11,908 nt of DNA from CAYOVG01 sp964407285 (GCA_964407285.1 CAYOVG010000223.1:1-11908); one strand, 5' to 3'. Counted from the stretch's first letter, positions 1 to 6,374 are shown. The notes: generated from the sequence alone by a model not told the origin. Program-made: numbers and translations.

Positions 1-55
1 GGGATTTGATTCCCGGTTCTTGACGCATCGCCGGTCTTGCCACTGGAGGGGCGCG

Positions 56-1522
56 GTGAAAGACCTGTCGGAATGCACCGTTCTGATAGTGGATGATGTC
101 GTTCAAAACGTCGATATTCTCGTGGATGCGCTCGGGGGGTTGTACGAGATATCCGTGGCGATGGACGGGCAAAACGCCCTGGACGTCATCGGGGAATTGC
201 CTCCGGACCTCATTCTCCTCGACATCATGATGCCCGGAATGGACGGCTACGAGTTGTGCCGTATCCTGAAACGGGATGAATCCACGAAAGACATCCCCGT
301 CATCTTCCTCACGGCCCTGGCGGAGATCGAGATGAAGTCCAGGGGGTTCGAGGCGGGGGCCGTCGACTACATCACCAAGCCCTTCGAAATTCCCGAAGTT
401 CTGGCCAGGGTTCACACGCACCTGTCCCTCAAGCTGGCCCGTGACGCCGAACGCGAGCACAGAGAAAAGCTCGGGCAACTGAACGAGCAACTCAGGCTGC
501 AGAATCAGTTCATACAGAAAATCTTCGGCCGGTACCTTTCCGACGAAATCGTCAGGAGCATACTCGAAACCCCCGAGGGTTTGAAACTCGGCGGCGAGAA
601 ACGCACGGTCACTCTCCTCATGTCCGACCTGCGCGGCTTCACTTCGATGAGCGAAAAACTTCCCCCCGAAAGCGTTGTCGCCATGATCAACATGTACCTC
701 GAGGTCATGACCGGGATCATCATGAAATATCACGGGACCATCGATGAGATCATCGGCGACGCTCTTCTCGTCATCTTCGGCGCGCCGATCCGCCTGGAGG
801 ACCATCCGTTCAGAGCAGTGGCGTGCGCATTGGAGATGCAACTCGCCATGCGGGAGGTCAACAGGCTCAACCGGGCGGCGGGCTTTCCCGAAGTATCGAT
901 GGGCATTGGAATCAACACCGGAGACGTGGTGGTAGGCAATATCGGTTCGAGTATGCGAGCCAAGTACGGCGTCGTCGGATCCAACGTGAACCTGACGGGA
1001 AGAATCGAGTCCTTCTCCCTGGGGGGGCAGATCCTGGCGTCGGAAGGCACGGTCAAGGCCTGTGGTTCCGTCCTCGATATAGATCGCCATACCGAGTTCT
1101 TTCCCAAGGGGATGAGCAATTCAATCCAGGTCTATCGGATCAGGGGGATCGACGGGTGCGGCTACGGCATTTCCCTACCTGTCGAGGAGCGTGGGGCCAT
1201 GATCGAACTGGACTGCAAACCTGCCGTGAGCTTCACTATCCTGGAAGGCAAGAATGCCGGCGGAGATGTCCATGCAGGCGTCCTGGTCCGCATGGGGCGG
1301 GAGTGCGCCGAAATCGGCGCGGATGTAATTCCCGCCGGCATGTCCAACCTCAAGATCGTGCTGCTCGACGAATCCGGCCGTGGAACGGGCGACGCGCTTT
1401 ACGGCAAAGTCACCGGGAGTGCGCCGGGTTCTCCCGCCACCTTCATTGTAGAATTCACATCCATTCCGGGAGATGCGCGCGCTTTCAGGGAAAGAGCGCT
1501 GGCCGGGTGCGCCGGGGCGTAG
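56..1522 (+). CDS. Response regulator receiver - class III adenylate/guanylate cyclase fusion with C-terminal beta-rich domain
   Basis: A predicted cytoplasmic signalling enzyme making a cyclic nucleotide under phosphorelay control. Residues 7-125 form a receiver domain with the acidic pair D13/D14, phosphoacceptor D56 (LLDIMMPGMDG), T86 and K108. A charged helical linker (about 128-165) leads to a class III cyclase domain (about 180-350). Metal aspartates are D191 (SDLRGFT) and D235 (IIGDALL), and the transition-state pair is N312/R316 (NLTGR). The usual adenine-specifying Lys is replaced by E231, and the second specificity position is G305, so the substrate is uncertain. Residues 370-488 look like a PilZ-type beta barrel but lack the RxxxR motif; this is weak. 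I chose GTG at 56 because GGAGG (44-48) sits seven bases upstream; an in-frame TTG at 20 would add 12 residues. No partner histidine kinase is visible. Confidence 0.9.
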   Translation: MKDLSECTVLIVDDVVQNVDILVDALGGLYEISVAMDGQNALDVIGELPPDLILLDIMMPGMDGYELCRILKRDESTKDIPVIFLTALAEIEMKSRGFEAGAVDYITKPFEIPEVLARVHTHLSLKLARDAEREHREKLGQLNEQLRLQNQFIQKIFGRYLSDEIVRSILETPEGLKLGGEKRTVTLLMSDLRGFTSMSEKLPPESVVAMINMYLEVMTGIIMKYHGTIDEIIGDALLVIFGAPIRLEDHPFRAVACALEMQLAMREVNRLNRAAGFPEVSMGIGINTGDVVVGNIGSSMRAKYGVVGSNVNLTGRIESFSLGGQILASEGTVKACGSVLDIDRHTEFFPKGMSNSIQVYRIRGIDGCGYGISLPVEERGAMIELDCKPAVSFTILEGKNAGGDVHAGVLVRMGRECAEIGADVIPAGMSNLKIVLLDESGRGTGDALYGKVTGSAPGSPATFIVEFTSIPGDARAFRERALAGCAGA

Positions 1523-1535
1523 CCGGCGCCCACCC
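1505..1535 (+). terminator. GC-rich hairpin over the cyclase stop codon
   Basis: GCGCCGG (1509-1515) pairs with CCGGCGC (1523-1529). GGGT/ACCC continues the stem past a two-base bulge, and the loop holds the TAG stop codon. There is no T-tract directly after it, so it may be a 3'-end stabiliser or a weak terminator rather than a classic rho-independent one. Confidence 0.3.
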
Positions 1536-1589
1536 ATGCAAATCAGATGATCTTTTCATTAAGTACTTGTTTATACTAACATTGCTTTA

Positions 1590-1662
1590 TTGACCAATTT
1601 GGGAAATCTTCCTTACATTATTATCAACGCAGAGAAATATATAATCTCAATTCGACTATAAA
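1590..1662 (+). promoter_or_regulatory. AT-rich promoter region upstream of the Fe-S-like gene
   Basis: This AT-rich stretch contrasts with its GC-rich flanks. It contains TTGACC (1590-1595), 18 bases, then TACATT (1614-1619); a perfect TATAAT (1640-1645) without a good -35; and TATAAA (1657-1662). If the last is used, transcription would start near 1669-1670, exactly at the foot of the hairpin at 1670-1707. Which one is used cannot be decided from sequence alone. Confidence 0.4.
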
Positions 1663-1669
1663 TTTTGAC

Positions 1670-1707
1670 GAGACGCCGCGGCATTGACGGCAGTGTCGCG
1701 GCGTCTC
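1670..1707 (+). promoter_or_regulatory. Strong hairpin directly upstream of the ribosome binding site
   Basis: GAGACGCCGCG (1670-1680) is a perfect reverse complement of CGCGGCGTCTC (1697-1707). The stem continues inward for five more pairs (two of them G-U) to a six-base loop, giving about 16 pairs. It ends three bases before AAGGAG (1711-1716). With no T-run after it, it is more likely a 5' stabilising or translation-control element, or a DNA operator, than a terminator. Confidence 0.6.
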
Positions 1708-1722
1708 CATAAGGAGATTTCC

Positions 1723-2247
1723 ATGTTACTGAACAACTATACCAAGAAACTGTCCTGGTCCGAGTGCAAGGCATATTATGGAATGCTTCAGTGTGTCGCC
1801 GAACTCGAACAGGATATCGGCGAGGTCCTTCCCTTTCTCAATTCGGTTATGGCCGGCAGGAACTACACTGTAGATCCCGTGTCGCTGACATTGAGGATCG
1901 ATGGAAGGGATGTGGTGATCCATGCGCGCCGAATATACATCAGCAACGTAGAGGATGAAGCGACTGCCGCCGGGATACTGGAAGGACTCAAAGCGAAAAT
2001 CAACGAAGTCTGGGAGCGGCGCGGCGAAATTGAACCGAGTTCCGAGGTCAGGGATAAGCCGAGCGTCGTAGAAATGCTGAGAATCCTCACCGGGAGCAAG
2101 TGCGCCGGAGCGGGCCTCTCATCCTGTGTTGCCTATGCGGTGGAGGTAAGCGAGGGGCTGAGAGAGCCCGAGGACTGTCCGTCCCTTTCCATGGAGGAGA
2201 AATCGAGAGTCAGGGCTTACGTGGAGGAGGTTCACTCCGGACCGTAA
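1723..2247 (+). CDS. Small protein with degenerate PF04060-like Fe-S motif
   Basis: A 174-residue soluble protein without signal peptide or membrane segment. The N-terminal two thirds (about 1-110) are a conserved-looking alpha/beta region with no motif I can name. The C-terminus (about 120-165) matches the layout of the Fe-S domain PF04060, whose four cysteines follow C-x2-C-x4-C-x16-C. Here the positions are C127, A130, C135 and C152, so the second cysteine is alanine while all spacings and the following CPSL are kept. It may bind an incomplete cluster or none. The ATG at 1723 has AAGGAG (1711-1716) at good spacing; a TTG 13 codons upstream lies inside the hairpin and is unlikely. The gene stands alone between two gaps. 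Its role is unknown. Confidence 0.75.
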   Translation: MLLNNYTKKLSWSECKAYYGMLQCVAELEQDIGEVLPFLNSVMAGRNYTVDPVSLTLRIDGRDVVIHARRIYISNVEDEATAAGILEGLKAKINEVWERRGEIEPSSEVRDKPSVVEMLRILTGSKCAGAGLSSCVAYAVEVSEGLREPEDCPSLSMEEKSRVRAYVEEVHSGP

Positions 2248-2613
2248 GGGCTCCGGCATGCGAACGGTATCGAAGGAAATGAACGTCATCGCCCGAACAC
2301 GCTCTAAATCGCCTCTCCAAAGGCTGTAAAGCCACTTCTTTTGCTCCTGCTCCCCCCGCCGTCCGGGGTTTCCATCGGCGGAGTCGAGAGTATGCACGAA
2401 GGCTGCCGCTATTTTCATGTGGTTCTGCGTGAAAAATGCTGGTATAGTGTATCCGTTGCATGTTCTGCTTTCCGCTTCCCCTGGCCGGCGGATGGGGGGC
2501 AGTCTCGCAAGCATGGCTGTAGATATCCGCAATCTCCTTTAGCCTGCAGATTGAGACAGGGCGACTCGATCGCTCAAAACAGAAAACCGTACAGGCATGA
2601 TTGGACGAATGAG
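2248..2613. other. Intergenic stretch of 366 bases
   Basis: I find no convincing gene here. The deacetylase reading frame stays open upstream to 2341, but that part lacks family similarity. A minus-strand frame (2119-2532) overlaps the Fe-S-like gene and looks like a shadow. A short GGCT-gtaa-AGCC hairpin near 2322-2333 is followed by a pyrimidine-rich run and could be a weak end signal for the preceding gene. The extended -10 promoter at 2440 is listed separately. Confidence 0.5.
2440..2448 (+). promoter_or_regulatory. Extended -10 promoter candidate for the acuC-acuB unit
   Basis: TGG-TATAGT is an extended -10 element (TGn plus a five-of-six hexamer). No good -35 is present, which is typical for this class. 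Transcription from about 2455 would leave a leader of roughly 160 bases before the ATG at 2614. Confidence 0.4.
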
Positions 2614-3564
2614 ATGAGAAGAACAGGGCTTCTGTTTGACGAGCGTTTTCTGCTGCACCGAACCGGCCCGGACCATCCCGAAGCCCCCGAGAGGCTGGGC
2701 GCTGTATATTCGGGTCTCAAGGTTTCGGGGCTTCTTTCGGGGTTACGTATCATCGGGGCGAAAGAAGCGGACCTGAAATGGATCGAGGCCGTCCATGACG
2801 TAGATCACATAAGGCGAATTCAGGAGGCTTGCATCCGGGGAGTAACGGAATTCGACCATCCGGACAACCAGATATGCGAGTGTACGTACGATACGGCGGT
2901 GCTTGCCGTCGGGGGTGTCCTCGAGATGGCGAGGCTGGTGATGGAGGGGGAGCTGGACAACGGGTTTTGCGCGGTGAGGCCTCCGGGGCACCATGCGGAA
3001 CGGGACAAGGCCATGGGCTTTTGTTACTTCAACAATGTCGCCGTCGCCGCCAGGTATCTTCAGATGCAGTGGAACGTAAAACGGATCGGGATCGTGGATT
3101 TCGACGTGCATCACGGCAATGGCACTCAGCACATCTTCGAGCGCGACCCCACCGTTTTTTTCTATTCCATCCACGAGCATCCGACCTTTTGCTATCCCGG
3201 TACGGGCCGGGAATTCGAAAGGGGGCTCGGCGAAGGGATGGGGTTCACGCTGAATTCTCCCATGCTGCCCGGACAGGGGGACAAAGAGTACAAAACGTCC
3301 CTGGAAAGGGATCTCTTCCCGGCCTTTGCGAAGTTTCAGCCCGAAGTGATCCTGGTGTCGGCCGGATTTGATGCGCACGCCGATGACGACATGGCGGATA
3401 TGAATCTGTCGACGGAGTGCTTTTCATGGATCATGCGGGAAGTTGTAAAAATGGCGGATACGTATTCAAATGGACGTCTTGTTTCCATTCTTGAAGGGGG
3501 GTACTCGCTGGAGCGCCTGCCCGAATTGATCAGGGATCATGTTGCAGTTCTGTTGGGCATTTAA
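2614..3564 (+). CDS. acuC: AcuC-like / class II histone deacetylase family protein
   Basis: A zinc-dependent deacetylase of the arginase/deacetylase fold, 316 residues, cytoplasmic. All catalytic features are visible: the H126-H127 pair (RPPGHHAE), zinc ligands D164 and H166 (DFDVHHGNGT), third ligand D253 (SAGFDAH), and active-site Y297 (EGGYS). In Bacillus, AcuC removes acetyl groups from acetyl-CoA synthetase. The neighbouring acuB-like gene supports that assignment, but the sequence style (TGPDHPEAPERL near the start) is closer to class II deacetylases and acetylpolyamine amidohydrolases, so the substrate is inferred. The ATG at 2614 is chosen because homology begins there (MRRTGLLFDERF). 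Its ribosome binding site is poor; only a GGA lies upstream. Probably cotranscribed with the next gene, 45 bases downstream. Confidence 0.88.
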   Translation: MRRTGLLFDERFLLHRTGPDHPEAPERLGAVYSGLKVSGLLSGLRIIGAKEADLKWIEAVHDVDHIRRIQEACIRGVTEFDHPDNQICECTYDTAVLAVGGVLEMARLVMEGELDNGFCAVRPPGHHAERDKAMGFCYFNNVAVAARYLQMQWNVKRIGIVDFDVHHGNGTQHIFERDPTVFFYSIHEHPTFCYPGTGREFERGLGEGMGFTLNSPMLPGQGDKEYKTSLERDLFPAFAKFQPEVILVSAGFDAHADDDMADMNLSTECFSWIMREVVKMADTYSNGRLVSILEGGYSLERLPELIRDHVAVLLGI

Positions 3565-3609
3565 CGCTCTGAAAGAAGCCGCTGATTTCATCCGGCCACG
3601 GAGGAAGAC

Positions 3610-4281
3610 ATGTTCATTGACAAATCAATGACCAGGAATGTAATCACCATCAAACCCGACGAGAGCATCCTGGAGGCTCAGAACAAGCTCCAGCAAAACC
3701 GCATACGCCACCTTCCGGTGGTGGATCGGGACAATACCCTGATCGGCATCGTCACGGACCGCGATATCAGAAGCGCCTTGCCCTCGAATATTCTGACGGA
3801 TGTCGAAGCCGCCGGAGAAAAGGTCGCTCACCTGAAGGTCAAGGATATCATGACCACGGATCTCATTACGGTGTCTCCCTACCAGACGCTTGAAGATGCT
3901 CTCCTACTGATACAGTCGAAGAGGGTGGGGGCATTTCCCGTGCTGGACCAGGAGGGGAAGCTTTGCGGCATCATCTCCATAAGAGACCTCATGAGGGCTT
4001 TCATCAATGTCCTCGGAATCAAGGAGCCCGGTACGCTCCTTTGCGTCATAGTGGAGGACAAACTGGGGCAGATGAAGCGGATAGTGGACGCCATCAGCGA
4101 AGAGAAGATTTCTTTTGGGAGCATTCTCGTTGCAAGGTATTGGGAGGAGGGGAAGCGCGCGGTTTTCCCGTACCTGCTGACCAATAATGTTACCCGTGTG
4201 AAGAAAAAGCTGGAGGAATTGGGATTTACCCTGCTGAATCCGATGGATTGGTATCTGGACCAGATTCCGGAGCATGAATAG
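3610..4281 (+). CDS. acuB: AcuB-like CBS-CBS-ACT domain protein
   Basis: A 223-residue cytoplasmic protein. Two CBS domains occupy about 1-60 and 75-130, each with the typical pattern of MTRNVITIKPD or MTTDLITVSPY at the start and a G(I/C)-(V/I)-(T/S)-x-RD motif near the end. Residues 138-215 look like an ACT domain (LLCVIVEDKLGQMKRIVDAI). CBS pairs usually bind adenylates and ACT domains bind small metabolites, so this is probably an energy or metabolite sensor. CBS-ACT is the AcuB layout, and in Bacillus acuB lies with acuC in the acetoin/acetate utilisation operon, as here. Translation is strong: GGAGG (3600-3604) five bases before the ATG. The exact biochemical role of AcuB is not settled even in model species. 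Confidence 0.85.
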   Translation: MFIDKSMTRNVITIKPDESILEAQNKLQQNRIRHLPVVDRDNTLIGIVTDRDIRSALPSNILTDVEAAGEKVAHLKVKDIMTTDLITVSPYQTLEDALLLIQSKRVGAFPVLDQEGKLCGIISIRDLMRAFINVLGIKEPGTLLCVIVEDKLGQMKRIVDAISEEKISFGSILVARYWEEGKRAVFPYLLTNNVTRVKKKLEELGFTLLNPMDWYLDQIPEHE

Positions 4282-4344
4282 GCGTCCGTTTGGTGTTTCG
4301 GAATGTAAGGTGGAATGCAAAATCTATTTCGGCTTGCATCGTGG

Positions 4345-4367
4345 GGAAAGCCGTTTCGGGGCTTTCC
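4345..4367 (+). promoter_or_regulatory. Perfect 8-bp hairpin between acuB and the lipoprotein gene
   Basis: GGAAAGCC (4345-4352) pairs with GGCTTTCC (4360-4367) around a seven-base loop. There is no T-tract, so it may reduce read-through or act as an mRNA processing or stability site before the lipoprotein start. Function is inferred from position only. Confidence 0.35.
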
Positions 4368-4395
4368 GGAACGGGGGAGGCGGAGAGAAACGACG

Positions 4396-4845
4396 GTGGC
4401 TCATACATGGAAGATGCTGACATGTGTAGTACTATTGCTGGCGCTGACGTCTTGCGCCGGCTCCGGCAGGATAGCGAACGAACCTTCCTCTCCGGTTTCG
4501 GGTCCTGACAGGCAGTTGCTGGGCAGGACCAAGGCGTTGGTGCAGGAGTACCATATTCTGAGAGGAACAACGAAGCGGGCGTGGCTTGAAAAGTGTGCGG
4601 GTTTGCTCCGGGAAGCCGATTTCACGAAAATCAGGGTGGATATAAAGTCCGGTACTCTCAGCGCCGTGTATAATGGTTTTTTTGCCGCCGGCAGCATGTC
4701 TGTCTACGTTTATTCGTTGGGAGAGAACGTCCTCGGCGTGCTCGTCCTTGCTAATGGACAGGTCACCAATTTCGCCGCCTACTTCATTAATCCGAGCGCA
4801 ATATTGATGGAAGAATTCAAAGAGGCCGTGCCCGAGTTGTCGTGA
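4396..4845 (+). CDS. Predicted lipoprotein of unknown function
   Basis: A 149-residue protein starting at GTG. The first 20 residues form a lipoprotein signal: short basic start (HTWK), hydrophobic core (VVLLLAL) and lipobox LTSC with lipidation at C20. Alanine at +2 would direct it to the outer membrane under the E. coli Lol rule. A Ser/Pro/Gly-rich linker follows, then about 110 residues of mixed helix and strand with no motif I recognise. The frame stays open to an ATG at 4315, but that would add 27 basic residues before the signal peptide; an ATG at 4414 would leave no basic residues before the core. GGAG (4382-4385) precedes the GTG. It lies 114 bases after acuB on the same strand and could be read from the same transcript. 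Confidence 0.65.
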   Translation: MAHTWKMLTCVVLLLALTSCAGSGRIANEPSSPVSGPDRQLLGRTKALVQEYHILRGTTKRAWLEKCAGLLREADFTKIRVDIKSGTLSAVYNGFFAAGSMSVYVYSLGENVLGVLVLANGQVTNFAAYFINPSAILMEEFKEAVPELS

Positions 4846-4885
4846 ACCGCGAAAGACCGGCGGAAGGATCGAGCACCGCTTGCCA

Positions 4886-4954
4886 ACCTCGAAAGACACG
4901 AAAAGCACGAAAGAGGGACGATCTCTTTTTCGTGCTTTTCGTGTCTTTCGTGGT
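4886..4954. repeat. Long inverted repeat built of 9-base units, between convergent genes
   Basis: The left arm (4890-4915) and right arm (4923-4950) are near-perfect reverse complements: 23 contiguous pairs, a two-base bulge, and a further short stem around loop GGACGAT. With one mismatch it extends to 4886/4954. Each arm is itself a tandem of 9-base units: CGAAAGACA, CGAAAAGCA and CGAAAGAGG on the left. It sits in the 138-base gap between the lipoprotein gene (+) and the PilZ gene (-), where it would form a hairpin in both transcripts. I recall similar CGAAA-type repeats dispersed in other bacterial genomes, but copy number here is unknown. Confidence 0.85.
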
Positions 4955-4983
4955 CGAAGCTTCTGGGACTTTCCGCGGTCTCG

Positions 4984-5343
4984 CTATTTCCGTTTCATGT
5001 GCTTCTGGAATTCCTCCATGATTCTCGACTCATCCCCACCGTTGAAGGTGATGATGTTCCTGAGATGAATGAAGGAATCGAGGTCCATCCCGGTGAACTC
5101 AAACGCAGTTCCCCTCGCATCTCTTCTTACGACGGCGCCGTCGATTTTAATGGAGAGTTCGGACGATGCTCCCGAAAGGAGAATCCTGATGTGAACGGCC
5201 TGGTTCAGTTCCACGGGTTCGGCTGTTTCGAGTAACATTCCCTTGAGGCTCAGATTCTTGACTTCTCCCCGTATCGAGCGGTCTTTCCATTCCACGATAG
5301 CTTCCGTCTTAAACGGGACCCTGGTGAAATCTCTTTTCTCCAT
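4984..5343 (-). CDS. PilZ domain protein (c-di-GMP receptor)
   Basis: A single-domain PilZ protein of 119 residues from the ATG at 5343. It carries both parts of the c-di-GMP binding signature: RDFTR at residues 4-8 (RxxxR) and NLSLKGM (D/NxSxxG) about 26 residues later. Both are intact, so binding is likely. Such proteins relay c-di-GMP levels to motility, exopolysaccharide or other targets; the target here cannot be told. A TTG at 5352 would add three residues, but GAGGA lies directly against it, whereas the same GAGGA is nine bases from the ATG. No diguanylate cyclase is adjacent. A good promoter lies upstream at 5459-5486. Confidence 0.88.
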   Translation of the reverse strand: MEKRDFTRVPFKTEAIVEWKDRSIRGEVKNLSLKGMLLETAEPVELNQAVHIRILLSGASSELSIKIDGAVVRRDARGTAFEFTGMDLDSFIHLRNIITFNGGDESRIMEEFQKHMKRK

Positions 5344-5406
5344 CACCTTCAATCCTCTTCAATCCTTCTATCCGTGCTTGCGCTGCCGTTTCCCCAACCG
5401 TTTTCG

Positions 5407-5432
5407 CCGGACACGCTACACGTTCCGTCCGG
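5407..5432 (-). promoter_or_regulatory. Hairpin in the leader of the PilZ gene
   Basis: On the minus strand the predicted leader can fold as CCGGAC/GTCCGG plus an inner ACG/CGT pair set, with a three-base bulge and a five-base loop. It lies about 65 bases before the ATG. I compared it with the c-di-GMP (GEMM) riboswitch and do not see the conserved core, so no ligand is claimed. Confidence 0.35.
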
Positions 5433-5458
5433 GCAAAATACATTCTCCACCCTATTTC

Positions 5459-5486
5459 ATTATAGCTATTATCTGATATTCTCGAA
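5459..5486 (-). promoter_or_regulatory. Sigma70-like promoter for the PilZ gene
   Basis: Read on the minus strand: TTCGAG (5486-5481), 16 bases, then a perfect TATAAT (5464-5459). Transcription would start near 5452 and give a leader of about 110 bases. The -35 match is weak, three of six. Confidence 0.5.
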
Positions 5487-5525
5487 TACAGAAAAAGAGT
5501 ACCTCTCCTAGTACAAATCCTTGTT

Positions 5526-5560
5526 GAAAGCCAGGTCCCCCTCCCCTGGCTTTCTTTTTT
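5526..5560 (+). terminator. Rho-independent terminator with no gene in front of it
   Basis: GAAAGCCAGG (5526-5535) pairs perfectly with CCTGGCTTTC (5545-5554) around a nine-base pyrimidine loop and is followed by six T's. On the minus strand there is no T-tract, so it acts on + transcripts. Yet the nearest + gene upstream ends at 4845, beyond the inverted repeat and the minus-strand PilZ gene. Confidence 0.8.
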
Positions 5561-5807
5561 CAATATGGTTGCCTCTCCGGAGGATGTCTGTTACAAAAAT
5601 CCGATCAATTTGCTTCTTCCATTACCGCTGCAGGGCGGGTCTCCCGTCTCGGCGCTCGGCCTTCGGTGTCGCGTCATTGAAAGCTTTAAAATCCGATGGG
5701 AACGTGCTATAAATTAAAGTTCTGTTTTTACAAAGTCCAGAACGCGTGCATTGCGGAGCGCCGGACTGTATGCGGCCGACTCCGGTTCTCAGGAGGCGTA
5801 GCGGAGA
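5561..5807 (+). promoter_or_regulatory. Promoter and leader of the argA-secA-argJ run
   Basis: TTTAAA (5685-5690), 17 bases, TATAAA (5708-5713) is a sigma70-like promoter; transcription from about 5720 gives an 88-base leader. The leader contains a possible stem (GAG-cg-CCGGA, 5756-5765, with TCCGG-tt-CTC, 5781-5790) that ends right before AGGAGG (5791-5796). No clear ArgR box is seen. The stretch from 5561 to 5680 shows nothing I can assign. Confidence 0.5.
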
Positions 5808-6374
5808 ATGATTCGTAAGGCAAGAATAGAAGACGTTCGCACAATCCAAAGTATCTTGAGTCATTTTGCCGGACAGGGGAAGTTGCTTGCCCGTTCTCTG
5901 AGTGAGCTTTATACCAACCTGAGAGACATGTTCGTCTACGTGGACGCTGCAAATGGCGATGTAGTGGGTTGTTGCAGCCTGCATATCATATGGGAGAACC
6001 TTGCCGAAATCCGGTCCCTCGCGGTCATGGATTCCCACCGGGGCGCCGGTTGCGGGCGCCGGCTCGTCGAGGCCTGCATCGGTGAAGCTCGGGAACTGGG
6101 GATAGAAAAGCTCTTCGTCCTCACTTACGAGACCGGTTTTTTTGGACATATCGGCTTCAGGGCGGTTGACAAGAACATATTTCCTCATAAGATTTGGGCT
6201 GACTGTATCCATTGTCCCAAGTTCCCCGAATGCGACGAAGTCGCCATGGTCTGGGAGGTCGAAACCGGCGCTTCCACTACCGATACTGAAAATAAAAGCG
6301 AAATTGAAATGAAGGAGAACCCGGCGGCACATGATAAGTGTACTCCTCAAGAAAATATTTGGCAGCCAGAATGA
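5808..6374 (+). CDS. argA: GNAT-family N-acetylglutamate synthase, short ArgA type
   Basis: Predicted to acetylate glutamate with acetyl-CoA, the first step of arginine synthesis. The 188-residue protein has a GNAT domain over about 1-150, with the acetyl-CoA loop at HRGAGCGRRL and preceding strand LAEIRSLAV. The family signature GKLLARSLSELYTNLRD near the start and the cysteine group C133, C136, C142 (DCIHCPKFPEC) match what I know of short single-domain NAG synthases, which lack the kinase-like domain of E. coli ArgA. A polar tail of about 35 residues follows; its last 14 codons overlap secA by 44 bases. AGGAGG (5791-5796) lies 11 bases before the ATG and a closer GGAG is at 5803. argJ two genes downstream supports the arginine role. 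Other GNAT substrates cannot be fully excluded. Confidence 0.82.
   Translation: MIRKARIEDVRTIQSILSHFAGQGKLLARSLSELYTNLRDMFVYVDAANGDVVGCCSLHIIWENLAEIRSLAVMDSHRGAGCGRRLVEACIGEARELGIEKLFVLTYETGFFGHIGFRAVDKNIFPHKIWADCIHCPKFPECDEVAMVWEVETGASTTDTENKSEIEMKENPAAHDKCTPQENIWQPE

Noticed and set aside
2341..2613. 91-residue N-terminal extension of the deacetylase
   Set aside because: The frame is open by chance; family similarity begins at the ATG at 2614 and the extension contains the promoter candidate.
4890..4950. CRISPR-like short repeats
   Set aside because: The units are 9 bases and contiguous, with no spacers and no cas genes; it is an inverted repeat.
4880..5068. 62-residue open frame (MPTSKDTKSTKEG...) across the inverted repeat
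   Set aside because: Its periodic sequence comes only from the 9-base repeat units and it runs into the 3' end of the PilZ gene on the other strand.
5344..5458. GEMM-type c-di-GMP riboswitch before the PilZ gene
   Set aside because: Short GC-rich pieces resemble it loosely, but the conserved GGGCAAA and ACGCAAAGC core segments are absent.
5808..6374. GNAT protein as the missing AcuA
   Set aside because: The signature near its start, the cysteine group and the linkage with argJ fit a NAG synthase better than an acetyl-CoA synthetase acetyltransferase.
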